Part shown: piece after piece, positions 26,901-33,845 of the stretch
How positions within the stretch are numbered: position 1 is the stretch's first letter
How the letters are laid out: every line of letters starts with the position of its first letter
NCBI GenBank assembly: GCA_041649275.1
Contig: JBAZNL010000012.1
Location: 1 to 46,700 of the forward strand
Length of the DNA: 46,700 nt
From: Candidatus Izemoplasmatales bacterium
Lineage (GTDB): Bacteria; Bacillota_I; Bacilli_A; Izemoplasmatales; Hujiaoplasmataceae
Direction of reading: 5' to 3'
The notes under the pieces: model-generated
Databases searched by the model: none
Told to the model about the DNA's origin: nothing
Seen by the model: the letters and a program-made list of their open reading frames with translations, nothing else
Position numbers and translations under genes: made by a program

Positions 26901-28270
26901 GCGACTTCGCTCATGTCGATGTCGTCGACGATGCGGTAATGCGCCGCGGGATAGGAGACGCCGTTGTTCTGGGTGAGGTATTCGATGACGCGCGAGAAGG
27001 CGACCATGTCGATCGCATCGGCGATCTCGTATTCGTCGTTGGTGTCGTTCCATGCGAGACCGAGCATCTGCGGGTAGGCATCGGACGCATAGAAGAACCA
27101 GCGGTCGTTCGCGGTGTTGAGGCTGGAAGAACTGGACTTGAGCGTCGCGGTCGTTTCTCCGACCGCATACGCGTTCGGGGTCGCGACGTAGAAGGTCGAG
27201 GTGCCGACCGTGACCGCGAGCAGGTAGACGCTCGAGTCGTATGCGAGGTTGGCGTAAGTTCCCGAACCGGTATTCGAATACAGGACCGGCTGGACGATGA
27301 ACTTGTTGATGTAGGAACCGTTGACGACGACCTTGGAACTGTAGTAAGCGTTCGAGAAGGATCCTAGATTGGTATGGACGATGCCGGCCGCGGTGAAGGT
27401 GCCGGTGGAGGTGCCGACCTTGTAGCGGATGCCGGCGTCGGTGACGGAGGTCCGGGTGTCGATGACGAAGACATGGTCGACGACGCCCGTCGATTCGTTC
27501 AGGCCGACCAGATTCGAGGTCATGTTGAGGTCGATGTGGACGTCGAGGAGTTCGAGTGTCGGATTGACGAGACCGACGTTTTGGATCGTACCCTCGTTGT
27601 AGGTGAACATCGAATAGTAGTGCGAGACGGCGATGTCGATCCAGGTCGTCTCGTCGACCTGATCGACGAAGACCATGTCGTCGTAACCCGCCAGGTAGAG
27701 GTTCGAGACCACGAACCCGCGACCATCGAAAGTGCCGGTGAAAACGTTCTTGTGCAGGACGGAATCGACGTCGGTGAACTGATGCCCGATCGGAATGAAG
27801 GTCTTGGCGCCCATGACCGAATAGTCGATGTCGCCGCCCAGGATGTAGTTCAGGTCGAGCAGGAGGGCGATCTTCGCAGCGGACAGCTTGTAGTTCTCGG
27901 ATGGCGTTCCCGATACGTAGACGTCCTCGTAGGAGACGTCGAGCGACCAGCGGTACAGTTCTTCCGCGGTGTCGAAGCGGATGTACTTGCCGCTCGCGGC
28001 GGTCGCACAGTCGACGACGGAAGTCGCATAGAGGCAGTAATCCTCGCGGAAATCGGTATAGGTGATGAAATCGGAAGCGCTGGTCGGCGGATTGAGAAGC
28101 GTCTCCCAGTCATGGATTCCGTCGAACTCATCATCAATGACGACATCGGTCGAACGTCCCGCCCAGACGGGATCGACGTTCAGGAGAACGGCGAAAACCG
28201 CGATGACGGACAACGCGGCGATGGCGAGCATGCGGGTGAAGCGGCGGCGACTGGGACCGGGTTTATACAT
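20990..28270 (-). CDS. Giant secreted GLUG-like repeat protein, probable adhesin
   Basis: A 2,426-residue protein with a Sec signal (RRRFTRMLAIAALS..., cleavage probable after PVWA, ~residue 37). Between about residues 590 and 1190 lie repeated blocks of the form GGI-V/T-G ... I-x-D/N-S-x-N-x-G-x-I, close to the GLUG motif of IgA-peptidase-type and adhesin surface proteins and presumably a beta-solenoid. The second half (~1600-2400) is Thr/Tyr/Asp-rich beta-structured sequence, perhaps Ig- or cadherin-like modules. There is no LPXTG motif and no C-terminal membrane span; it ends in APWGLFDFFRSWWD. Attachment may involve the cotranscribed anchored 225-residue protein. AAGGAGGTG precedes the ATG. 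Translation depends on read-through of the c-di-GMP-I riboswitch, which points to adhesion or biofilm function. Confidence 0.88.
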   Translation of the reverse strand: MYKPGPSRRRFTRMLAIAALSVIAVFAVLLNVDPVWAGRSTDVVIDDEFDGIHDWETLLNPPTSASDFITYTDFREDYCLYATSVVDCATAASGKYIRFDTAEELYRWSLDVSYEDVYVSGTPSENYKLSAAKIALLLDLNYILGGDIDYSVMGAKTFIPIGHQFTDVDSVLHKNVFTGTFDGRGFVVSNLYLAGYDDMVFVDQVDETTWIDIAVSHYYSMFTYNEGTIQNVGLVNPTLELLDVHIDLNMTSNLVGLNESTGVVDHVFVIDTRTSVTDAGIRYKVGTSTGTFTAAGIVHTNLGSFSNAYYSSKVVVNGSYINKFIVQPVLYSNTGSGTYANLAYDSSVYLLAVTVGTSTFYVATPNAYAVGETTATLKSSSSSLNTANDRWFFYASDAYPQMLGLAWNDTNDEYEIADAIDMVAFSRVIEYLTQNNGVSYPAAHYRIVDDIDMSEVAPDAYVTPSVNFTGFLTGQNGSTLADNFYIYNLHMTNGIVRETNYYAGLFSIVSGATVTDLNIADCSITIADSESYYSNVFGIGLVAGRMIGGTMQDIQIDATIDLGTTSIGETHVGMLVGRASGTIDSISTNGTLDAGVHVFQSSLAIAPNYYIGGIVGSAVVNQLSITDSVNNADIDGFSTTSTFGMATGYYAVCVKMGGIVGYMINTSSIRHRLVGVSNKGDLAVRAVTSANDVSGYTSTQNVGGVFGELGGYAPILENAGNYLFANLYNSGVIDAAYGSSRAQIRAAGIGVSNTSQSAEYALLFNHAGFTYDSTGFSGYTHFRYTGTILDVSSYNAANTITISRSYNYADFTLATAYFLSFSPFYLSMNNNHSVIRYSANFGDLSYLASSGSTTITQIANTIITGITASTNVDFQNVINKGDITIVNRNVGSYTLTVGGITGTLTSGKKIIDSINQGNIVIAEMSGSGNLYIAGIASYNYSGDLQSQDASSQPIATIGIIDTINYGNVTTSYGTVGLGLYGILGLSNAFVGGISALNSGSIQDCANLGNLSVYNGTTSGTTTFNTTSTYYANLVTGYTAGIVIAGINAITLSGNSRIYDSANNGSVIGIAEGYVRAGGILASSLYSEASSGGVTSGLGLADTIENSILSNCLNYGNVSAITSTIASYSTTSTNQTFAIKFGTDTPGGGSTGANYWPIATTVGSNDRPGIYSSAGGIIGYGLCKMRRMVNHGTISATDVAGGIVGATYVLGGVDYPITDVDINTAINYGGIKSIATSSFSSIDKFSLSITDIDDYYQADGNTFIFPSGYTREEPRGKRGFGGIFGRLQRGVRGVMSPADGSFDFIVNANPNIDLIGRLDQDYAFCNSSRYFQFNGAIYYSAKLNDTTQVVFTGFYYVAGPVTLRSGTGNPYTYTVTRNNIYSQIGSVSTWYSSPGGSGTYYSTSSYNAGSTIRYFYHAPITVPWITENPSDPNLTDSNTQYIYDPDFQMRSNPALTEYIYYLEYNLLADRFKTGGTNPRPNGMYVLSTTAGSTYGLVLPTNIRTDDIRPIDEDHDPEISLLIDYDEVSVSYLKELDAGVLTAYETLKQSTFNDKSALVEETESTIVLDENGGSNTVLTYPDVDYDLKTITFTVSMEAFGVGQTTVSYAVTSALTSASALIAKRAYDQYGGAPSQAQLEAYNDLLYPERADGISTAYPALLTASLPSRDITANTAPTSIGFFTVYSEAFVGSDLFASANYYTDYQVYIIFTPRIGYGTSTIEIDTVQFNGGTAANVTNQSDVTDLGNVNAGGSIRFNFAYTGDLLADGYDFKNLITVKYQDATVVSSSYYTITSVPAASGTYSVTIAFSSATRAGDYYMYYKYFNSSSENNVMFDKAPSAAAAISALDYYSEDDSTVIAGTTITGAANVGYDPGIGANGTTNFTSDTDTGIASYLDDTTYLPDFMTTGSFVISPFATLTNVYLNQVTITDGYKTFDIVYVLTAEDGTTQVTYHHSITGREIDLVSVLKNGNEVFLDDVFAVREDASTVFTVDLGLDQNLELYSVVSGGTWSYFGITVTATEMDGVTPIASEDIVGITYDTDDYLLITMSYSTIPGIYTFSFVFYRDGQTTDYITIATPLEITKRPGTNSFLSDIRFSQLANETNYPIIRITDASGTVLTGTGYTPLVYFNGIDYDGADLYPYYYYRVDGQVSNTPLDSYMPYFLDYLPYGGSVARYAYNMGTSSWYWTAEVTAASTIGEQAVLLADYTIDPVTGMEPEEGTDLMVLYRVTAEDGLTHTYYYTTVTDVTYNVTLVFDVYYCTGAGVETCTLAKESAAFDNELVIITVRNFDTDGDDTVLNVTDPDDYPVFTAIQALNNRVTQFHYTYNGDYRYSFGRNISGFYVFSVALPQDQYLNALYEYEIEFSYGLDDYILYDASGYVAGLEGKYFYIEPSTRNRTRRFNIYIRSVAVPETGAPWGLFDFFRSWWD

Positions 28271-28284
28271 CGTCGGTCACCTCC

Positions 28285-28962
28285 TTACCACGAGCCGCCC
28301 CACGGCGGCACGGAAAGACCCCAGACGTTCTCCGGTCCGCCTTCGGCCTGGACGGCTTCGACGGAGAAGGCGATCTGGAGGGAATAGCCCGGCGAATAGA
28401 CGGCGAAGTTCGCGAGCTCGTAGGCGGTGATGAGGCCGATTTCGTACGGCGTGGTCTCGTCGACGCGCTGGACGGCGAGGCGATAGTACTGATAATTGTC
28501 GACGAGCCGGTTGTCGTACCAGTTCGTCGTCTCGTAGTCGAACGGCATGTATCCCTGGCTGAGGATCGACAGTTCGGTGATGTCGCCTTCGTAATTGACG
28601 TACGTAAGCGTCAGCTGTTCGTAGAGCTTCACGCGGATGTAGGTGTCGACGTTGCTCGCGACTTCGAAATACAGGCGGAAATTCTCGAAGAAGTTGTCGG
28701 CGGTGTTCGAGGTGATGTCGATGAGATACACGCCCGGCTTGTAGACGCCGGTGTCGATCTCGACCTCTTCGGCCTCGATCCGCGTGCTTCCGTCCCAGAA
28801 ATAGGCATCGAGGGCCACGTCGACGAATCCGACCTCGACGTCCACGTCTTCCTGAAACAGTGTCGTGAGCCAGCTCCAGGAGGTAAACACGAAAAGGGTC
28901 ATCGAGACCGTGAGCAGGGCCAATGACAGAACGAAGCGTTTCCGTAGACGGGCGTCGTTCAT
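28285..28962 (-). CDS. Anchored extracytoplasmic protein, first gene of the adhesin operon
   Basis: A 225-residue protein with basic N-terminus and one hydrophobic segment (FVLSLALLTVSMTLFVFTSW, ~11-30) followed by WLTTLF, then a beta-rich extracytoplasmic domain and a Trp/Pro tail (VPPWGGSW). The hydrophobic-plus-W transition recalls the SipW-type proteins in the other riboswitch-controlled cluster, but the AWFT motif itself is absent. A very strong AAAGGAGGTG site precedes the ATG. It ends 14 bases before the giant repeat protein and shares a Trp-rich C-terminus with it. Possible roles are adhesin anchor, chaperone or matrix subunit; no family assigned. Confidence 0.85.
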   Translation of the reverse strand: MNDARLRKRFVLSLALLTVSMTLFVFTSWSWLTTLFQEDVDVEVGFVDVALDAYFWDGSTRIEAEEVEIDTGVYKPGVYLIDITSNTADNFFENFRLYFEVASNVDTYIRVKLYEQLTLTYVNYEGDITELSILSQGYMPFDYETTNWYDNRLVDNYQYYRLAVQRVDETTPYEIGLITAYELANFAVYSPGYSLQIAFSVEAVQAEGGPENVWGLSVPPWGGSW

Positions 28963-29120
28963 CGCGCCACCTCCTTTGTTCGTGTGCCTTTTTTATTCAT
29001 TTTACCATAATATGGTGCGGATTTCGGGTGAAAAACCGGAAATCGCGTCTTGATACGAAAATCGCCATCATCCCGGAACGTTGGCCGTTTTCCATTCGCG
29101 GGACAGGGATGCCCCGAGAA

Positions 29121-29155
29121 ATAAAAAACGCCCTCATCTTCTCCAAGATAACGGC
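29121..29155 (-). terminator. Intrinsic terminator of c-di-GMP riboswitch 2
   Basis: On the minus strand GCCGTTATCTT (29155-29145), loop GGAG, AAGATGAGGGC (29140-29130) with one G-G mismatch, then a run of six T (29128-29123). The GCC of the left arm is the end of the aptamer. Confidence 0.87.
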
Positions 29156-29220
29156 AACTGGCTACCATCGACGAGCGAAGGCCCTATAGCTTTGCGTCGC
29201 TAGTTTTCACTAGTTTTGCT
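29150..29220 (-). promoter_or_regulatory. Cyclic-di-GMP-I (GEMM) riboswitch 2
   Basis: On the minus strand: AGCAAAAC, hairpin CTAGT-GAAA-ACTAG, CGACGCAAAGC, second hairpin, GGTAGCC, AGTTGCCG. Compared with riboswitch 1 the tetraloop stem carries a compensating change (A-T pair to T-A pair next to the loop), which supports the fold. The second hairpin differs in loop length and sequence. The G before CAAAAC fits c-di-GMP specificity. It heads the operon of the giant repeat protein and two GGDEF-EAL proteins. The stretch from the terminator to the first gene (28963-29120) has no gene; it contains a short palindrome at 29004-29016 and the ribosome binding site. Confidence 0.92.
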
Positions 29221-29232
29221 ATTGACAAGTCC

Positions 29233-29261
29233 ATTATATAGCAGGATATGCCGTTTGTCAA
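29233..29261 (-). promoter_or_regulatory. Sigma-A-type promoter of the adhesin/c-di-GMP operon
   Basis: On the minus strand a perfect TTGACA (29261-29256), 17-base spacer, perfect TATAAT (29238-29233). The RNA would start near 29226, a few bases before the aptamer. Confidence 0.92.
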
Positions 29262-29350
29262 TCGACATCACTTGAATTCGCATGTAAAAATATTCATATT
29301 TGAGAGCATTTGACACCGCTTCGCATCACTTAAAACTCAACATTTTTTTA

Positions 29351-29379
29351 TTGTTTTTGGGGTGCTTTGATGATATGAT
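29351..29379 (+). promoter_or_regulatory. Promoter of the divergent PrsA-like gene
   Basis: TTGTTT (29351-29356), a 17-base spacer and TATGAT (29374-29379). The gene start at 29414 follows an AAGGGGTG ribosome binding site. The region between this promoter and the opposite one is A/T-rich. Confidence 0.65.
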
Positions 29380-29413
29380 AGATAATGCAGATTTCTTAAG
29401 GGGTGTTATACAC

Positions 29414-32400
29414 ATGAAAAGCCTGCTCATGAAGAAAGTCATCATCATCTTCTCCGTCATGGCCGTCCTCGTCCTTACCGCCATCGGCGTCTCGTTCGCG
29501 ACCGGCAACAGCTCGTTGCCGCGCCTGAGCGATCCCGACGGCATTTTTTACGAGCGGACCGATGCGGAGGGGAACGTCATCTATTCGATCACCAACCAGG
29601 ACCTGTACGATGAAATCAAGAGCAACGACGGTCTCGACCAGCTCCTGTACCTCATCGACGGTTATCTGCTTCAGGACTATGTCGCGGCCATCACCGACGC
29701 GGAGATCGCCGACAAGCTTCAGCTCCTGACGTACGGCACCGACGACGACGACGCGATCGCCGCGCTCGAGGAGGATGTTCGTGAGACGAACGAAACCACC
29801 TTCGCGCAGAGCATGATCCTCGCCGGTTATACCGGTCACGAAGAAGACTACGCCCGCATCGTCCTCGCCCGCGAAGCCTACGCCCGCTTCATGATCGACA
29901 CCGAGGGCGACATCACCGACCTCAAGGTCGCGGCGCTTCACGTCTCCTCTTATTACGAGGATATCAAGGCGATCAAGATCCGCTTCATGAGCTCCGCCGA
30001 AGCGACCGCGACGCTGCGTCATTTCCACCTCGTCGCGTTCAGCGCCACAAGCCTTCGCGAGTATCTCGGCTACGTCTTCAAGACCGAAACCGAAGTCTGG
30101 GACCATGACGGGAACAGCACGACCGCCGAAGTGGTCGCCGATGCCTATACCACCGTCACGCCCTACTACTTCGACGCCGACGGCGACATCCTCAATCTCG
30201 ACGACGAAGTCGAGTACAGCAACGAAGGCGACGGCATCTATGCCGATGCCAACGACGATGAGTTCACCCTCCTCGAGAACGGCGACCTCGTCGACAGCGA
30301 CAGCGAGGTCGTGATCGCCGCGGCCCTCCTCTTTGATTCCGCCGAAGAAGCCCAGACCTACAAGGACGAGAATTCCGACTACTACACGATGTCCAAGGTC
30401 GACGCCTTCGACGAGACCGAGGAAGCCGAGGTCCGCAACGAGGCCGGCGATCTGGTCTACACCGTCTCCTTCGACGGCAAGATCTACGACCTGACCCACA
30501 CCGACGTCACCGACACCGCCGACATCGTCATCAACAAGACCTACAAGGCGATCGAGAGCATGGGCACGGTCACCGTGAACAACTCCCGCGAACTCACCGA
30601 CGCCGAAGTCCTCACCTTCTTCATCGACATCTACAACTACGTCTACGGCGGAATCCGCGACGCCGCCGACCTGCTCGATCCGGCCGCCGACGCCGCCGAC
30701 CTGATCGCCTCCGACAATCCGTACCTGACGCACGTCTTCGACGACGTCAAGGCGGTCCAGAGCTCGCTGGCGACCTACATGTTCAAGACGCTCGACATCT
30801 CCGGCGAGGACAAGGTTCCCTACACGCCGACCGCGAAAAGCTTCGCCGGTTCGAACGACACCGACTATTACCTCATCTACAAGCTCACCCAGCCCGCCAA
30901 GATCAACGCCTACGAACGGATGCTCGACCTGATCGAGGACAACATCAAGCTCCCGGCCCAGACCGTCGACGATCTCGAACTGCCTTCGACCGGCTGGTAC
31001 TCCGCGAAAATCACCTGGACCTCCGGAAACAAGGACTTTATCGCCAACGACGGCACCGTGACCCTCCCGACGGACGTCGACAAGGACGTCGTGCTGACCT
31101 ACAAGATCACCGCCAACGGCGTCTCCCGCACCGGCACGATCACTGTCAAGGTCCTCGTCTCCGGCACGACCTCCGAGGTCGACTCTACCGATCCCGGCGA
31201 CGCCCCGACCTTCCGGGAACTTCTGGACGACCCGACCCTGTACGAAAGCCTCTACCGTCAGCTCCTCGACGATGCGATGACCAACACCGACACCGCGTCC
31301 GACACGATCACCGCCAAGCTCGTCGCGATGCGCACCGCCGCCGGCTTCAAGATCTACGACAGCTGGGTGACGATCGACTACCAGGCCGTCGACACCGCCT
31401 TCACCGGCGTGAAGAAGGGATCGAAGACGCTCGTCGCCACGCTCGATTCGCGTCCGACCTACGAGTCCGACGCGATCGTCGAAACCGGTCTCGAGATCAC
31501 CGCGGACGACCTCTTCGAGTACGCCCTCACGAAGAACACCGCCCTCTACGTCCTCTACGCCAGCCAGTACAAGGAACTGCTCTACTCGCCCTTCTTCGAG
31601 GAAGCCTTCGGCACCCAGAGGAACCTCGACCGGAACAAGAGCGACCGGATGCAGGAGATGTTCGCCTCCGTCAAGAATTCGAAGGACTACTACGCCTACC
31701 TCCAGCAGCTCTACGCCTCCTACGGCATCGACTTCACCTATGCGAGTTTCAGCGAATACGCCTACCAGCAGTACGGCACGAAGACCGAACTCGAACTGTT
31801 GCAGTACTTCGTCCAGGGCGAGCTCCAGCCGTACCTGATCGCCGAAACGATCGAGAACTACGACCTCGTCGAACTGCTCTATCCGACCGTCCTCGAGTTC
31901 TATCAGAACTTCTTCTCGCTTGACGTCTCGCATCTGATCATCCTCCTCGACTTCGACGAAGACGGTACGCCCGACGACTACTACGCCTACATCGACGCGC
32001 TCGACGAGACCGGCGTCGACGAATACGAGACCAAGCTCGCCGGCTTCGAGGCCGCGATCACCGAATACCTCGACGACGAGGATCACGATTTCGCCTCGCT
32101 CGTGACCGCGTATCGCGCCGCCGCCTACGACGACGAGACCTGGGGAACCTTCAAGCAGTTCGGCTTCCGGATCATGACCGAGGACCTCAACGTGGTCGAC
32201 TCGGAGGACGACACCGTCACCCATTCGCTCACCTACAGCGGCGAATACGGCGTCTACGAGACCTACGTCCCCGAATACGTCGACGCGCTCGTCGCCCTCT
32301 ACCAGGAATACCGCCTCGACCAGAACAAGGACCTCTCCGAGATGATGAGCTCGCTCGTCACGACGGTCTACGGCCAGCATCTGATCCTCGTCCAGAAGGG

Positions 32401-32818
32401 CGACGACTTCAACGGCTTCTCCGCGGCGTTCACCGAGGCCGACCCGGCCAATCCCGTCTATTCGGCGGGTTCCGAAAGCGCCGACGGCGAGCCGACCCTC
32501 GAACAGATCAAGCTCTACGCCCTCTACTACTTCTACAACATCGTCTACGATCTGACCGACGCCGACGTCGAGGAAACCTACGGCATCGTCGTCCCGAATC
32601 TGCCCGCCTCCGTCAAGACCGCCCTCGAGTTCTACTTCGACGATCTCTGCGCCAACCTCTACGTCGTCGGCACGCTGAACATCACGATGGCCGACCGTCT
32701 CGAAGTCGGAACCACCGCGAACAACGGCTACGGCATCACCGACGCCGCCTTCCAGGCCTCGCTTTCCGAGATCCAGGACGTCTACTACCAGGCGCTCTTC
32801 GGCCAGTATCTCGACTGA
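29414..32818 (+). CDS. Large secreted PrsA/parvulin-like foldase-related protein with an Ig-like domain
   Basis: A 1,134-residue exported protein: MKSLLMKKVIIIFSV signal ending about GVSFA, with no lipobox Cys. Residues ~35-75 (YSITNQDLYDEIKS, LLYLIDGYLLQDY) resemble the N-terminal region of PrsA/SurA foldases. About 520-585 is an atypical bacterial Ig-like domain (KITWTSGN, VTLPTDVDKDVVLTYKI, GTITVKVLVSG). Residues ~838-992 contain VSHLIILLDFD and VTTVYGQHLILVQKGDD, matching the two ends of a parvulin domain (SHILV and T-x-x-GYHII). The identity is weak and the acid content very high, so enzyme activity is uncertain. It may be a chaperone for exported surface proteins, fitting its position divergent from the adhesin operon. 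The upstream in-frame stretch from 29300 overlaps the promoter and is not used. Confidence 0.85.
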   Translation: MKSLLMKKVIIIFSVMAVLVLTAIGVSFATGNSSLPRLSDPDGIFYERTDAEGNVIYSITNQDLYDEIKSNDGLDQLLYLIDGYLLQDYVAAITDAEIADKLQLLTYGTDDDDAIAALEEDVRETNETTFAQSMILAGYTGHEEDYARIVLAREAYARFMIDTEGDITDLKVAALHVSSYYEDIKAIKIRFMSSAEATATLRHFHLVAFSATSLREYLGYVFKTETEVWDHDGNSTTAEVVADAYTTVTPYYFDADGDILNLDDEVEYSNEGDGIYADANDDEFTLLENGDLVDSDSEVVIAAALLFDSAEEAQTYKDENSDYYTMSKVDAFDETEEAEVRNEAGDLVYTVSFDGKIYDLTHTDVTDTADIVINKTYKAIESMGTVTVNNSRELTDAEVLTFFIDIYNYVYGGIRDAADLLDPAADAADLIASDNPYLTHVFDDVKAVQSSLATYMFKTLDISGEDKVPYTPTAKSFAGSNDTDYYLIYKLTQPAKINAYERMLDLIEDNIKLPAQTVDDLELPSTGWYSAKITWTSGNKDFIANDGTVTLPTDVDKDVVLTYKITANGVSRTGTITVKVLVSGTTSEVDSTDPGDAPTFRELLDDPTLYESLYRQLLDDAMTNTDTASDTITAKLVAMRTAAGFKIYDSWVTIDYQAVDTAFTGVKKGSKTLVATLDSRPTYESDAIVETGLEITADDLFEYALTKNTALYVLYASQYKELLYSPFFEEAFGTQRNLDRNKSDRMQEMFASVKNSKDYYAYLQQLYASYGIDFTYASFSEYAYQQYGTKTELELLQYFVQGELQPYLIAETIENYDLVELLYPTVLEFYQNFFSLDVSHLIILLDFDEDGTPDDYYAYIDALDETGVDEYETKLAGFEAAITEYLDDEDHDFASLVTAYRAAAYDDETWGTFKQFGFRIMTEDLNVVDSEDDTVTHSLTYSGEYGVYETYVPEYVDALVALYQEYRLDQNKDLSEMMSSLVTTVYGQHLILVQKGDDFNGFSAAFTEADPANPVYSAGSESADGEPTLEQIKLYALYYFYNIVYDLTDADVEETYGIVVPNLPASVKTALEFYFDDLCANLYVVGTLNITMADRLEVGTTANNGYGITDAAFQASLSEIQDVYYQALFGQYLD

Positions 32819-32840
32819 ACCAGACCCCAGCATCGAAAAA

Positions 32841-32867
32841 GGCAACCGACCGCGGTTGCCTTTTTTT
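32841..32867. terminator. Bidirectional terminator
   Basis: GGCAACCG-ACCG-CGGTTGCC followed by seven T, with a run of A on the other side. It serves the PrsA-like gene and the converging yhaM operon. Confidence 0.93.
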
Positions 32868-32909
32868 CCGTTTTCCTCGCCATGTAAACGAAAGCCGCCT
32901 TCCGGCGGC

Positions 32910-33845
32910 CTATTTCGAAAGCTTGTGCTTGTAGAAGCGTTCCTTGTCGATGACGCCGATCGGTTCGGTGAAGGCACCCGGGGCGACCTTCGCGAGTTCC
33001 TCGCCGACGACCGTGACCTTCGAATCGATGTTGTCGATGAAGTGGATCACGAGCGCCTCGACGACGTTCGGCTTCTTCGGCGAGCCGAAGTTGCCGTAGT
33101 AGTGGTGCGACAGGACGATGTGCTGCAGAAGCATCGTCTCCTCCGCGTCGGCAAAGCCGAGACGCTCGGCGGATAGGGCGATCTCGTTCGAGGTGAGCGA
33201 GATGTGGCCGATCAGCTTGCCCCGGAGGGTGTACTCGGCGCCTTCGTAGGAATCGAACTCGAGCGTCTTGGTGAGGTCGTGGAGGACGATCCCCGCCGTC
33301 AGGAGGTCCCGGTTCAAAAACGGATAGACGGCCGCAAACCCGTCCGCCATCTTGAGCATCGAGGCGGTATGGTAGGCGAGCCCCGAGATGTAGGCGTGAT
33401 GGAACTTGGTGGCCGCGGGATAAAGGTAGAAGTCCTCGGAATACTTGTCGTACAGGTCGAACGTGATCGCCCGGACCACGGGATTCTCGAGCTTCGCGAG
33501 GCGCGATTCGATCGACGCGCGCAGCTCGCGCAGGTTCACGGGCGCGTATTGATAGAAGATGCGGAAGAGGCGCTCCTTCTCGTCGTCGTCGACCTTCTTG
33601 TCGGCGATCGACTGGAAGACGTCGGCGCGCAGCTGGACCTTCTCCTTGAAGGCGATCGCGACGCATTCGAACCAGTAGAGCTTGTTCAGGCTCACCGGGG
33701 CGGTCGCGGGGATGCGGACGACGACCTTCTCGCGGGCCTCGGTCTCGACGTTGATCGCGACGGTGTCGTAGGTGGAGGGGTTGACGGCTTCGACCTTTCC
33801 GAAGAAGTCGACCTTGGTGCCGATCTCGTAGTTCATCTCATTCAT
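32910..33845 (-). CDS. yhaM: YhaM-type 3'-5' exoribonuclease (OB fold + HD domain)
   Basis: A 311-residue protein with an N-terminal OB-fold-like part (GKVEAVNPSTYDTVAINVE) and a C-terminal HD domain: FHHAYISGLAYHTASML, IVLHDLTKT with the HD pair, and HIVLSHHYYGNFGSP. This arrangement is that of Bacillus YhaM/Cbf1, which degrades RNA and single-stranded DNA from the 3' end. The ATG at 33845 overlaps the pulA stop by 8 bases; another ATG at 33836 is possible and neither has a strong ribosome binding site, so re-initiation is likely. It is the last gene of the cca-pulA-yhaM operon. Confidence 0.92.
   Translation of the reverse strand: MNEMNYEIGTKVDFFGKVEAVNPSTYDTVAINVETEAREKVVVRIPATAPVSLNKLYWFECVAIAFKEKVQLRADVFQSIADKKVDDDEKERLFRIFYQYAPVNLRELRASIESRLAKLENPVVRAITFDLYDKYSEDFYLYPAATKFHHAYISGLAYHTASMLKMADGFAAVYPFLNRDLLTAGIVLHDLTKTLEFDSYEGAEYTLRGKLIGHISLTSNEIALSAERLGFADAEETMLLQHIVLSHHYYGNFGSPKKPNVVEALVIHFIDNIDSKVTVVGEELAKVAPGAFTEPIGVIDKERFYKHKLSK

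Noticed and set aside
29004..29016. Short ACCAT-n3-ATGGT palindrome in the adhesin leader as an operator or terminator
   Set aside because: Only 5 bp with no T run on the coding strand and no second copy; could occur by chance in A/T-rich sequence.
29396..32977. An open frame of about 1,190 codons on the minus strand
   Set aside because: Complement of the PrsA-like gene with the same repetitive Val/Asp/Glu/Arg composition; the plus-strand gene has signal peptide, promoter, ribosome binding site and terminator.
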